From assembly GCF_016545825.1 (NCBI RefSeq), contig NC_052617.1, forward strand, positions 692,001 through 756,000: a stretch of 64,000 nt of DNA, in the 5' to 3' direction. The notes below the pieces were generated by a model. It was not told the origin of the DNA. It saw only the letters and a list, made by a program, of their open reading frames with translations, and searched no databases. A program made the translations under genes and the position numbers. The stretch is from Eucalyptus grandis. Its lineage: Eukaryota > Streptophyta > Magnoliopsida > Myrtales > Myrtaceae. Below are positions 11,992 through 23,320 of the stretch, piece by piece (position 1 is the first letter of the stretch; every line of letters starts with the position of its first letter).

Positions 11992-14086
11992 TTAAGATTG
12001 CTTTGGAATGCGAACAAGTTGGAAATCTCCCATCGACTAGACAATCCCTTCCAGCTTTTTCAAATCCTCCTTCGGTTGCGCCACTTCTTCACCCTTGGCA
12101 ATTGCTTGAATTTGAAGATTAAAATCTTGAACTTGATCATGCAAATAAACTATAGAGGCTTGACTGGCATTCTGCATGTTCTGAACTTTGCATCCCAGGG
12201 CATAAATCTAGTCTCGCATCTCCATAAGAACATTAAGCAGTCTTTGAAAGTCTGCTGAGTTGTCAGTCTGAGCACTTGCCTCTACATGATTAGTTTGAGG
12301 AGTATTGGCATATGATGGCATTTTAGCATGAGCACCCAGATTTGGCGATGAAACCTCATGACCCTCCTCAAGAAATTGAGAGGCATATATATCTTCTGGA
12401 TCTACAGGAGAACGGCTAACATCTTCACTAGTAAAAGCAATTGAAGAGGTACCTCTTTTCTTAGCAACTCCCCCTGTTTCATTGCCTTCAAGCGGAGAGA
12501 AGTACTCTTCATGCTCTGTCTCTTATTGTTCTCCTCTTCCCTCTTCTTCTGCAGTTCTTTCTTCCTCTACTTTTTTCCTCGTTGATTCCCTCTCTTCACT
12601 CCTTTTCTCCGTCTCTTCTATGTCTTGATCCTCTCTCTCTTCTGTCTCTGGAACAGAGTATTGTAGGCTTCTTAATGCAAGAGCTGAAATGGTGACTTCT
12701 TCCTCATCTTCTTCATCCTATAAGATGAGTGCTCTTCTTTTCTTGGATGGAGTTGTCATGGGCTCCTTCCCTTTTCATTTTGTAGCCATAGAAACTTGAT
12801 GAGTCTTAACGGGGGTTTTCTCCTTGAATCGCTCCAAAGCCTTGTTTAGCTCTTTCAGACGCATATTGAAAATGATCTTCAGTCCCACCACCATTTGATC
12901 ATAGGTTTGTACAAACAGAATTTTGGGAGGCTGAATATTCAAATGCCTAAATAACTTAGTAACAAGTGCTGAGTAAGGAAGTTGGCCCTTGTCTTTCACC
13001 ATCGATCTATACATGTGAAACATGATAGTGTGGGGGTAGAGAGAACTTCTTGCCAGCATTGATAGCATACATCAGCCTTGCTTCTGAGTTTGAGACGTTA
13101 GTCTTCGAAGTCGATTTGGGTCTAAGGCAATTGATCACAATCTTGTGAAGCAAAATATTTGAGGCATTCATCCTCAAGTACGAAATTTGTCCTTTCGCCA
13201 TTCCATCCCGAAGAAGCTCTATTGTCGCACGACCAACAGACACACTAATTGATTGGAATGCCCCTCTCTCTACTCCAATCACATTAGCCAATGTGTCCAT
13301 ATCAACTACATAGTTCTGATCTCGAATACTGAAAGAGAATTTATTCGCATCCAAGAAACTTAGATTAGAATAGAACGTAGTAAGTTCTGGATGAGCCACT
13401 GTTGTTTCAGAATAAAATTGTTCAAGTTGAAGTAAGGTGAATTTCTCTCATAGCTTCACATTCAGAGAATCAAGAAAATCAAAGTCTACACTTCTTAGGT
13501 TGATCACCTCTCGCTTTAGCAACTTAGAATAAAGTCGCTCGTGTTCGTCAGAGCGAAACAAATATGTCCTTTTGCTTCAAATATTCGCCGCAACACCCAT
13601 TCTAGGCTTAAAATGAGTGTACATCTTGTCATCATCATTTCCATCTGGCTGACTAAGACCTCCAACATGTGGATCGCTTGGAATATTTGCAAATGCTCTT
13701 TCTGCCGACCCCGCATGAGTAACTCCCAATCATTCCATCGTTCACAAAAAATAGGTTTAATTTCGATACCCTTTCTCTTTCAAAAATTCATCAATAAAGT
13801 TCAAGGGAGTACCTCCTTCCTTCAAGGCAGAGTAAAACTTAGAGGTAAAGGCAAGCTTTTGAGTTCTTACAGGTTCTGCATCTTCAATGATTTCTTCCTC
13901 TGCTTGATGATGAATATCCTGAGGTCTAGCTTGAGGAGATTGACGCAGTTGAAAATGTTGTGAACTCTGTTGCTGTCTTGGAGATTCTTCTTCCTCGGTG
14001 AGGTCAAAATGCCTAGGACCCCCATGCATATGATGTGGTTCCCTGTTCGCAAGCCTTGAAGACTTTCTTTGGAAAGACATTCTCAT
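11992..14086 (-). pseudogene. Envelope-like ORF of the SIRE-type element, frameshifted
   Basis: Between RNase H and the polypurine tract the minus strand carries a broken third coding region. It opens with MRMSFQRKSSRLANREPHH at 14086 and a Gln/Glu-rich stretch. A globular part follows (YVVDMDTLANVIGVERGAFQ, near 13320-13260, and LPYSALVTKLFRHL). A Glu-rich segment and a coiled-coil-like C-terminus end at 11992. The globular part resembles the putative plant transposon/envelope-like domain of SIRE elements. At least three frame changes and several stops interrupt it. No signal peptide or clear membrane anchor was seen, so an envelope role is only inferred by position. A second copy lies at 21991-23299. 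Confidence 0.6.
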
Positions 14087-14504
14087 AGTCTTTGAGAGAT
14101 TCCAAACTCGTTTCGCAAGAAAGATGAAAACTTTGAGGATTAAACTAGAGAGTAAAAGAGAGAAGATGATGTTCTATGCTTTCTAGGGTTTTGTGAGTAA
14201 AGCGAAAGAAAACAAACAGTATATAAAGTAATAGAATCGAAGTATGTGGAACGTCGTAAAAGGAAAACTAGAAAATGTCTTTTAAAAAAAAACTGCCTTT
14301 TTTGAAAATAGATAACTATAAAAATAACTCATTTTTCGAAAAGGAATGATTACAAAATTTGGAAAGTTAACATCAATTAATTGCATACTAATAAGCATTC
14401 AAACCTTTTCGAGATTTTTATCTAAGAGATAAAAAGGAAATAACTTACAGTCGAAAGACTTGATCTTTTGAGTCTAAGTATCCTTAGACTTTTATCCCTT
14501 AAGT

Positions 14505-15316
14505 TTAAGCTTCTTCAGATTTTAAGATATTAAGTCTGGAACGAATGGACTCAAATTGACTTTTCTCCAGTGGCTTTGTAAAAATGTCCGCTAGTTGATA
14601 CTTTGAATCAATGAATTGAATCAAGACTTCTCCATTTTGAACATGGTCTCTAATAAAATGATGTCGAATCTCTATATGCTTTATTCTTGAATGAAGAATT
14701 GGATTCTTGGTCAGATTAATCGCGCTGGTGTTGTCACATTTGATTTTAGTGCATGAGTCTTTGATTCCAAAGCCTCTTAGCTGTTGTTTTATCCACAGGA
14801 TTTTAGAACAACAACTTCCAAGAGCCACATACTCTGCTTCTACTGTTGAAAAAGCTATTGTACTTTACTTCCTTGAAAACCAAGATACTGTTCTGTTACC
14901 AAGTAATTGACAAGTGCCCGAGGTGCTCTTTCTATCAATTTTGTATCCAACTAGGTCTACATCTGAGTATCCAATGAGAGTAAAGTCTCATTCTTTAGGA
15001 TACTAGAGACCCAAATTAGAGGTTGTTGCAACATATTTGATGATGCGTTTTGCAGTACTTAAATGAGATTCTTTGGGATCTGATTGAAATCTTGCACAAA
15101 TATAAACACCAAAAAAAATGTCAGGTCTAGAAGCAATAAGATTAAAAAAAAAAATGAACCAATGATACTCCTATATAGCTTCTAGTCAACTTTCTTTCCT
15201 CCTTCATCTTTGTCCAACTTCGAGGAACTTGACTTTGGTATATCAGTCTGTTTGCAATTTTCCAAGTCGAACTTTTTAACAAGTTCTTTAGCATATTTTT
15301 CTTAGTGAATGAAAGT
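14505..15316 (-). pseudogene. Copia RNase H region, decayed
   Basis: The clean C-terminal block (14828-14505, 107 codons) contains IKCDNTSAINLTKNPILHSR, KHIEIRHHFIRD and the copia hallmark QLADIFTKPL. Between it and the RT block (15316-14829) the frame is broken by stops and frameshifts, although AEYVALGSC-like and TSG-like phrases can still be followed. It would have removed the RNA strand of the replication intermediate. Confidence 0.8.
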
Positions 15317-16480
15317 TCATTCCTTCAATTGTTTTACTTGAAGTTCGAGAAAGAAGGATAATTCACCCATCATGCTCATTTCAAATTCATCCTGCATAGA
15401 CTTAGAGAATTTCTTGCACAGATCTTCGTTTAGTGATCCAAAAATAATATTATCAACATAGATTTGAACAAGTAAAAAGTTTTTGTTTTCTCTTTTGATA
15501 AAAAAGGTAATGTCTACTTTACCTTTAACAAAGCCATTTTGAATTAAAAACTTACTTAACCTATCATACCAAGCTCGAGGAGCTTGCTTTAAACCATATA
15601 GTACCTTTTTCAGTCTGAATACAGAGTCTGGTTTCCTTGGGTTTTCAAAATCGGGAGGTTGTTCCACATAGATTTCCTCTTGGATAAATCCATTTAGAAA
15701 AGTGCTTTTGACGTCCATTTGGAATAACCTGAAATTCTTATAACAAGGAAAAGCAAGTAATAATCTAATTTCTTCTAACCTTACTACTGGTGCATAGGTC
15801 TCATCATAGTCTATCCCCTCTTTTTGCGTATATCCTTTGGCCATGAGTCTTGCTTTGTTCCTTATGACTTTTCCTTTCTCGTTCATCTTGTTCCTAAAAA
15901 CCCATTTAGCTCCAATAATAGATTTAGCGTTTGGTTTAGGAGTCAATTCCCAGATATCGTTGATACTGAATTGTCTAAGTTCTTCTTGCATAGCTTCAAT
16001 CCAGCTTTCATTAGTTAAAGCTTCTTCTATGCTTTTGAGTTCTATTTCATAAATAAGAGCCACAACGCTAAACTTTTCTCGCCTTTTGGATTTTGTACGA
16101 ATCCCTTCATCAATGTCACCAATAATGAGTTCTATGGGATGACTAGACTTGTGCTTCCAGTTGTTGGTTGGTTTGGCAGACTGTTGATGTTTTTCTTCAT
16201 TTGATTCTACAAGGATCGTTCGTTGTTGATTTTCTGAAGTTTGAGATGTTTCTAGGGATTTAGAATTTATAGAGTCTGGAGCAAATTCAAATTCTTCAGG
16301 TTGAGTCTGGATCGAATGATTTTGAATAAAGTCTTGAAATTTGACATTCATCGATTCCTCCACAAATTGAGTCTTTTTGTTGTATACTCTGTAAGTTTTG
16401 CTAGTGGTTGAATATTCAAGGAAGATGCCTTTGTTTGATTTTTCTTCAAACTTACCAATTCGATCATTTGCATTTTTCAA
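15317..16480 (-). pseudogene. Copia reverse transcriptase block, active-site YVDD changed to YVDN
   Basis: An open stretch of 387 codons holds the integrase-RT linker and the RT. Visible motifs are NESWIEAMQEEL, GAKWVFRNKMNEKG, KARLMAKGYTQKEGIDYDET, APVVRLEEIR, FQMDVKSTFLNGFIQEEIYV and YGLKQAPRAWY. The catalytic box reads YVDN (QIYVDNIIFGS) instead of YVDD, so the second metal-binding Asp is lost and the enzyme should be dead even though the frame is open. Downstream the frame breaks before RNase H. This is the longest open reading frame in the window but it is not a host gene. Confidence 0.9.
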
Positions 16481-17164
16481 TATAAAACATTTGCATCAAA
16501 ATACATGAAAATAGGAAACAATTGGCTTTTTTCCTTTGAACAACTCATAGGGAGTTTTCTCCATAATAGGCCTTAAGAAGACTCTATTAATAATATAACA
16601 TGCTGTAGAAACTATTTCAGCCCAAAAACGAGAATACATGTTACTTTCAAGAAAAGTGTTCTAGCCATTTCTTGCAACGATCTATTCTTCCTTTCCACAA
16701 CTCCATTATGCTTTGGAGTGTATGGTGAGGAGAACACATGTTAGAAGCCAGATTCATCATAGAATTTAGCAAAATCTTGATTTTCAAAACTTACCTCCAT
16801 GGTCTATCCGTATACTTGAAATAACATACCATTTCTCATTTTGAACTTTCTTAGCAAAATTTATAAAATAAGAAAATGTTTCAGATTTACTTGCTAAGAA
16901 ATATACCCAAGTAAATCGTGAATAATCATCCACTATTACTAGGCAATATTTCTTACTTCTAATACTCTGGGTTCTGGTTGGTCCAAAGAAATCCATATGC
17001 AAGAGTTGCAGCACACGATTAGTGGAAACTTGATTTATTGGTTTGAAAGAATTTCTAAGTTGTTTTCCCAATACACATGGTGTGGATAAATAAGATTTTT
17101 GGTATGTCAGGTTGGGTAGTCCACGAACAAGCTTTTTTGCAGAGATCTTGGCTATTTGCTTCAT
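16481..17164 (-). pseudogene. Copia integrase region
   Basis: 17164-16784 is open and shows the GPTRTQSIRSKKYCLVIVDD and YSRFTWVYFL motifs with Asp of the DDE core. RIDHGGKF holds the second Asp. 16783-16481 continues with frameshifts (a Glu-containing VVERKNR-like block near 16690). The zinc-binding N-terminus lies upstream in the next feature. It is broken and inactive. Confidence 0.82.
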
Positions 17165-17600
17165 GTGGATGTGGCCAAGTTTTCTATGCTAGAGATTAGC
17201 TTCCTCTTGAATTGAAATTAAACATTGAGATTTTTCTGGTTTGATATCCAAGAGATATATATTCCCATGTCTTCGCCCCATGAATGTCTAAGAGGAGTCT
17301 TTACTAGTTCCTGAACATATTATTCTTGAAAGTTGATTTTGAAACCCGTGTCGCACAATTGGCTGATACTCAGCAAGTTGTAGTTGATTCATTCCACTAA
17401 GGAAACGTTACTGATTGTGAGACTTCCAATTTTTCTAGTTCTGTATCCCACAATTCTGTCTTTGCTATTTCAACCAAAAGAAACTTTTTCACCATTAACT
17501 TGCATAAACTTTATGAAACAAATTGAGTCTCCTGTCATATGTCTTGAGCATTCACTATCCAAGTACCATTTAACCTTTTTCTTTATAGTGATCTACATTT
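17165..17600 (-). pseudogene. Copia protease and pre-integrase region
   Basis: On the minus strand the phrase LDSECSRHMTGDS (near 17565-17530) matches the copia protease active site (D-S-G/C). The Gly usual after DS is replaced by Glu. IVGYRTRKIG and NLLSISQLCDTGF (near 17365) follow, as in the pre-integrase segment. Stops are present throughout. Confidence 0.75.
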
Positions 17601-17611
17601 AAATAAGAAAC

Positions 17612-20492
17612 TTAAGCTTTCTTTGATACCCATACTTTCTTGGGTCCAATGGAGTTAGTGTAATATACGGTCTTTGCCCAAACCTTCTTAACGAGTTTCC
17701 AAACCATATGACATTCTTTCTCAAAATGTTCTGAGCTGTTACACTTAGAACATTTAAGAGCACTATGGCCTATAGGTTTTACAAAGACTTTTTGAAAATG
17801 ATTTCTATAAAATTCTTTTGTAGGTCTTTGTTTAATTTTTTTCTTTACTTTTGGAAAATCAATTAGAGGGATGGTTTCAGCAGTCATTTCCAAGCCTGAT
17901 TTGTTAAAGTAAAGTCTTTGTACTGAAAGAATATTTTCTAATTTCTCAGAACCTATAGAAAACCTTTTTGAAATACTTGAAATATCATTTTTCAAAAGTG
18001 CATTTTATTTTGAAAGAGAGCCTGCATTTTCTTTCAAAATAATAACACTTTTATCTAAATTTTCGAATTTTTCTTTCCAAACAATCTCCTGTTGCTTCAG
18101 TGCAGAATTTTCCCTTTTTAGTTTGGAAATTCTTTTGAGAGAGGTTTTGAGACTAAGACACAGTTCATCAATATATTTAGAAACTTTAGTAGGAATTTTT
18201 AAATTACTTACCTCGATTTCACTGTCTAAGTCCGAGTCTGTCTCATAGTTTGAATTTGATTCTGATTGTACCATTAGACAAATATTAGCATAATCATAAT
18301 CACTCTCTTCACATTCGGTATCACTCCAAGTTTCTGCTTTGAGAGCCTTTATGTATTTCTCAGATTTTCCTTTCTTTTTCTTGATGGGACAATTGGGTCC
18401 GATGTGTCCCTTCTTCTTGCCTTCAAAACAAATCACATCTTTATTGGATTCATCATCCTCAGCATATTTATTTTGAAACTTTTAAGAACTTTGTTTCTTC
18501 CAATTGAATCTTCTTCCCTTTTTGTTCAGTTTTTTTAATCTTCTTATCATGAGAGCAAGCTCTTTATCGTCCATATCGTCTTCAGAATCTATAACATCAA
18601 AATCATCATTAGATTTTAATGGGGATAAGTATACTAATGGTGCCATAAGTTGTGTACGGCGCTCACTTTGGTGCCAAAAGTTTTTGTCGGATCATTTAAG
18701 CGCCAAAAAATTTGAAAAATGCTCATTTTGGTGCCAACGCCGATCTGATCTGCCGGAAATCTGACATGGCCTTTTTTCATTAATTTCTTATGCTGATGTG
18801 CCTCATCGGAGTTTCCATTAGATCACTTAGGCCTTCAAACGACGTCGTTTTGTGTCTTTCCCCCAAATTCAAAACCCTAAATCCCTAAACGACGTTGTTT
18901 TGTGTCGTCTTCTTCCCCGAGCATATTCGTCTTCTTCCCCAAACAGATTTAGCAACACCAATAGCACTAAACCAACAACACCAGCAACAGAGAACCAGCA
19001 ACACCAATAATTTTCTAGAAAAGAAACCACACATTCACCTCCGCCCTCCCCCAGTAGTTTTCCCCCATTTTCAATCATCTTATCGACCTTTCAAATCCCT
19101 GAATCTTAGCCTCACCACTGCCTTTTCCCAAGAAATATCGTTAGGTGTAGGGGAAACACGAGCTCGAAGAATCCCTAGAAGCACAAGCAATCGGGCCAAT
19201 GGTAGCCGCGAAGATCTGGAATGCCACGGAGGTTGTCGACGAAGCCAGCTGCTACGAAGGCGGCGGCCGTGGCCCCACCATCCCCTTCTCCGCCCTTATC
19301 GTTGACACCTCTCTCTTTCTTGAGATTTTCTGTTCGTTTTTTTCTCTTTCTTTCTTTTGTCTTGTTGTGGCAAGCAACTACAATGGAGGTTGAGGGATGG
19401 CGGCTGAGCGACAGTGGCCGAGGGACAGCGGCCAAGTGACGGTGGCTGAGGGATGGCGGCCGAGCAATGGTGGACGAGCAATGGCGGACAAAAAAACCCT
19501 AATTTCAATCTCCAAAGAAGATTAACAAAACAACGTCGTTTTTGTGAGGCTATCCACGTGGGACGGAAAAACGACGTCGTTTTCTTAAGGAAGACGGAAA
19601 ACGATGTCGTTTAAAAGGCTTCTCGATTTTTTTTTAAAAATATAAAAGCCATGTAATCATTTTGGCCGGAATCTATCGTCAGTGGCACCAAAGTGATCAT
19701 TTTTCCTCCGATTTGGCACTTAAGTGATCCAACGGAAACTTTTGGCACCAAAGTGAGTACCGTACACAACTTATGGCACCATTAGTGTACTTATCCCGAT
19801 TTTAATGCAATAGTGGGATCTTCATCTTCATTGATTTGCTCCACTTCATAAGACTGAAGAGTGCCATCCAATTCATCAATAGAGAGTGGCATGATCCTTT
19901 GTGTCTCCCTTATTGAGGTCTTTACGTGATTCCAATCTTTGAAAAGTCCACGCAATAATTTGTTAACTTTCATGGGTCCAGAGATTGGTTGACATTGATA
20001 CTCAAGACCATTCACGATTTCTATAAAATGACTAAACATGTCAGTGATAGATTCTCTTGATTTCATCTTGAATGCTTCATATTGACCGAGCAGAACATTG
20101 ATTCTGGTTTCTTTCACTCAATTGTTTTCTTTATAGGTGATGTGTAGTCTATCCCAGACTTCTTTAACTGTTTCACAATAAAATATTCTATTACATTCAG
20201 TATGAGATAATGCACAATATAAATAATAAGTTGCTTTTGCATCAAGAGCTTGTCTCTTGGTTATCTCTTCTTGAGTTATTTTGCTGGGCTCAACAGCTTC
20301 TTTTTCCCTTTCTGAGACTGTTGTAGTTTTAGGAATCATTCCTTTATCTACCATATCCCATTCAAGAGGGTCTTTCGATCTTAGAAATATCTTCATCTTG
20401 TTTTTCCATATACTGTATTCCTTCCCATCAAAGTAAGGCGGTCTAGTGTTGCTTTGCCCTTCAACTAAACCTAGAGCCAACATACTAGCCAT
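17612..20492 (-). pseudogene. Copia gag, split by a MULE insertion
   Basis: The gag start is the ATG at 20492 (MASMLALGLVEGQSNTRPPY), with the YFDGKEYSIWKNKMK block typical of copia gag (UBN2 family). It continues through 20117-19807. A MULE (18621-19797) interrupts it, and it resumes at about 18611. A first zinc knuckle (ICFEGKKKGHIGPNC, near 18430) has lost its second Cys to Gly. A second (CSKCNSSEHFEKEC, near 17750) is complete. A Lys/Glu-rich coiled segment lies between them. Frameshifts and a stop at 18003 interrupt the reading frame. Confidence 0.85.
18621..19797. mobile_element. Non-autonomous MULE (Mutator-like) in copia gag
   Basis: A 1177-bp insertion is flanked by a perfect 9-bp duplication GATTTTAAT (18612-18620 and 19798-19806), the hallmark of Mutator-like elements. 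The terminal inverted repeats are about 115 bp (GGGGATAAGTATACTAATGG on the left; the right end reads the same inward with few changes). The interior (about 18780-19620) has ordinary composition, a GC-rich part and short ORFs without a recognised domain, so it may include captured host DNA. The palindrome AAACGACGTCGTTT or close variants occurs five times near the two ends. No transposase is present. Confidence 0.88.
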
Positions 20493-20681
20493 GGATCTTT
20501 AAATCTGAAGTAAAAATACTTCAATTTAAATGAGTACACAGGCTTTGATACCAATTGTAAATGCTAGTACGAGCACCTAGAGCCAACATACTAGGCATGG
20601 ATCGTTAAATCTGAAGTAAAAATACTTCAATTTAAATGAGTACACAGGCTCTGATACCAATTGTAAATGCTAGTACGAGCA
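20470..20681 (-). repeat. 106-bp tandem duplication over the LTR end, PBS and gag start
   Basis: Units 20470-20575 and 20576-20681 are nearly identical. Each contains the gag start region, a leader, a primer-binding-site sequence and the end of the LTR (CATTTACA on the minus strand). The inner PBS copy reads TGGTATCAAAGC (20542-20553) and the outer, correct one TGGTATCAGAGC. The true LTR starts in the outer unit. Confidence 0.9.
20648..20659 (-). promoter_or_regulatory. Primer-binding site, initiator tRNA-Met
   Basis: On the minus strand TGGTATCAGAGC lies two bases after the 5' LTR end. It is a perfect match to the usual plant copia PBS for tRNA-iMet. Confidence 0.9.
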
Positions 20682-21613
20682 CCTAGAGGGGGTGAATATG
20701 TGCGAAAATAAAATTTTGAGAGGTATAGAGTAAAACTTTACTTTTAACCTAAGTCTGTTTGACAGAAGACTTTAAAGAAAAAAAAGAGACTCTAACAATT
20801 AAATAAAGTTACGAGCAAAGTAAATGAGTTTAGGGAAGAGAATAAGAACACAAGGTATATAGTGGTTCGGCTTATTCCAAGCCTACGTCCACTCTCCCAC
20901 ATTGACAGCCCATCGGCTGGATTTCACTATGAATCAAAAGTGTTGTTACAGTATCATGTCCTTGATTCCATAGTGTAGAGATTTTGCTATACTTCCTCAA
21001 GGTCTCACAAATATATAAACTCTCTTTTGAGTACAAGTTTACGCTTAACAATTGAATTGGCAAAGAACAAGGAGTTTCAGACTTTGAAATTTATCTATCG
21101 TGCACACACTCGAATAACTAGAGCGTCTTCCTTATAGACTCCTTTATGCCTTCATAACCGTTGGCACTTTCCAAATGAGTTCTTCCAATCTACCCGTTCG
21201 ACAGAATCAATTAGGGAAATCTCGAGTTATTTAAGGAATATGACGATAGCCCACCAATCATGCTCGCCCATACAATCAAGATTTAGGTTTTCATAAGTAG
21301 AACCTTCCAAGTATGTTTCGACATTCAATGTATCCAAATTACCCAAATCAAATTCAAGAATAATAGATTCCGAGATGCTATCTCTAGCAATGAGATCTTC
21401 TTTAGTCGATCGAATCAAATCCTTAAAGAAATACTTGAATCTGGATAAGACTTCTTCAACGGTCTGGAAACTGTCAATGAGGGCAAACTTTGAGTCTTGA
21501 GTTTGGTGGTCTAGCGGTCTTCAGATTTTGACGAAAGAGTATGCAAGTCTTCAGACTAGACTAATGGAAATGTTTTGTCAGTTTTAAAACAAATACGGAA
21601 GTTTTCTCCAACA
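20662..21613 (-). repeat. 5' LTR of the SIRE-type copia element
   Basis: 952 bp with the same ends as the 3' LTR (TGTTGGAGAAAAC to GCATTTACA on the minus strand). It also acts as the 3' LTR of the truncated copy to its right, because a polypurine tract and internal 3' sequence follow at 21614. Confidence 0.88.
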
Positions 21614-23320
21614 ATCTCCCATTTTTTATGGTGACAAAACTTTCCTACAGATTTGAATATTTTTTATCTGCAAGACAATACTCAAGCAAACAAGAATATC
21701 TTACAACAGATAAATGGATTAGTAAAGATAGTATTAAATCTGCATCCACAGGAAATAAGTTAGTCATGTAAAAACAACTATCTTTGCCATGAATACCAAC
21801 AGCGCTTAAGATACCGCAAGCATTAAATGATCAAACAATTCAAATCCAAACCAGTCACAACCAAACAACCAAATAAAAGTAAAGTCAATTAAAAGTCAAA
21901 TCAAACAAGAGTCAAATCTCAAATCTGCACTCCATCTCCCCCTTTTTGTGAGCATTAAAAAGGTAGAGACAAAAAGAGAATGGAAGAAAATTAAGATTGC
22001 TTTTGAACGCGAACAAGTTGGAAATCTCCCATCGATTGGACAATCCCTTCCAGCTTTTTCAAATCCTTCTTTAGTTGCGCCACTTCTTCACCCTTGGCAG
22101 TTGCTTGAATTTGAAGATTAAGGGCCTGAATTTGATCATTCAAAGAAACTGAAGAGGCTTGACTGGCATTCTGCATGTTTTGAACTTTGCATCTCAAGGC
22201 ATAAATCTAGCCTTGCATCTCCATAAGAACATCAAGCAGTCTTCGAAAGTTTGTTGAGTTGTCAGTTTGAGCGCTTGCCTCTGCATGATCAGTTTGAGGA
22301 GTATTGGCAGATGATGGCATTTCAGCATGAACATCCAAATTTGGTGATGAAACCTCATGACCTTCCTCAGGAATTTGAGAGGCATATACATCTTCTAGAT
22401 CTATAGGAGAACGGTTAACATCTTCACTAGTAAAAACAATTGAAGAGGCACCTCTTTTCTCAGCAACTCCCCCTATTTTATTGCCTTCAGGCGGAGAGAA
22501 GTACTCTTCATGCTCTGTCTCTTCTTGTTCTCCTCTGCCCTCTTCTTTTGCAGTTCTTTCTTCCTTTGCTTCTTTCGTCATAGATTCCCTCTCTTCACTC
22601 CTTTTCTTTGTCTCTTCTCTATCTTGATCCTCTCTCTCTTCTGTCTTTGGAATAGAGCGTTGTAGGCTTCTTAATGCAAGAGCTGAAATTGTGACTTTTT
22701 CCTCATCTTCTTCATCCTACAAGATGAGTGCTCTTCTTTTCTTGGATGGAGTTGTTATGGGCTCCTTCCCTTTTCGTTTTGCAGCCATAGAAACTTGTTG
22801 AGTCTCGACGAGGATTTTTTCCTTAAATCACTCCAAAGCCTTGTTCAGCTCTTTCAGACACATTTTGGAAATCATCTTCAGTCCCACCACCATTTGATCA
22901 CAGGTTTGTACACACAGAATCTTTGGAAGCTGAATCTTCAAATGTCTGAATAACTTAGTAACAAGTGCTGAGTAAGGAAGTTGGCCCTTGTCTTTCACCA
23001 TCAATCTATACATGTGAAACATGATAGTGTGGGGGTAGAGAAAACTTCTTGCCAGTGTTGTTAGCATACATCAGCCTTGCTTCTGAGTTTGAGACGTCAG
23101 TTTTCGAAGTCGATTTGGGTCTAAGGCAATTGATCATGATCTTGTGAAACAAAATATTTGAGACATTCATCCTCAAGTATGAAATTTGTCCTTCCGCCAT
23201 TCCATCCTGAACAAGCTCTACCGTCGCATGACCAACAGACACACTAATTGATTGGAATGCCCCTCTCTCTACTCCAATCACATTAGCCAATGTGTCCATA
23301 TCAACTACATTGTCCTGATC
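21614..23320 (-). mobile_element. Truncated second copia copy with envelope-like ORF
   Basis: This stretch repeats 10655-13330 at high identity but lacks the TIR element found there. It contains the polypurine tract, the coiled-coil C-terminus of the envelope-like ORF (22197-21991), its Glu-rich part (22581-22207) and its globular part (23299-22830). A stop separates the first two parts. Similarity to the first copy ends abruptly at about 23320, where an unrelated GC-rich element begins, so the 5' part of this copy is lost. Confidence 0.85.

Larger units (their letters stand above)
9752..21613 (-). mobile_element. Ty1/copia retrotransposon, SIRE type with envelope-like ORF
   Basis: Two similar LTRs (9752-10654 and 20662-21613) bound a minus-strand internal region. 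Reading from right to left it holds a primer-binding site at 20648-20659, gag, protease, integrase, RT, RNase H, an envelope-like ORF and a polypurine tract next to the left LTR. The order protease-integrase-RT-RNase H defines copia, and an extra ORF after pol is characteristic of the SIRE/Maximus lineage. All ORFs are broken. A MULE sits in gag and a TIR element sits after the envelope-like ORF. The five bases left of the 3' LTR are GGTTC; the matching target duplication cannot be seen because a second truncated copy follows the 5' LTR. Confidence 0.88.

Noticed and set aside
13541..13963. Plus-strand ORF of 140 codons
   Set aside because: It is opposite the envelope-like coding region, whose copy and neighbours define the minus strand as sense.
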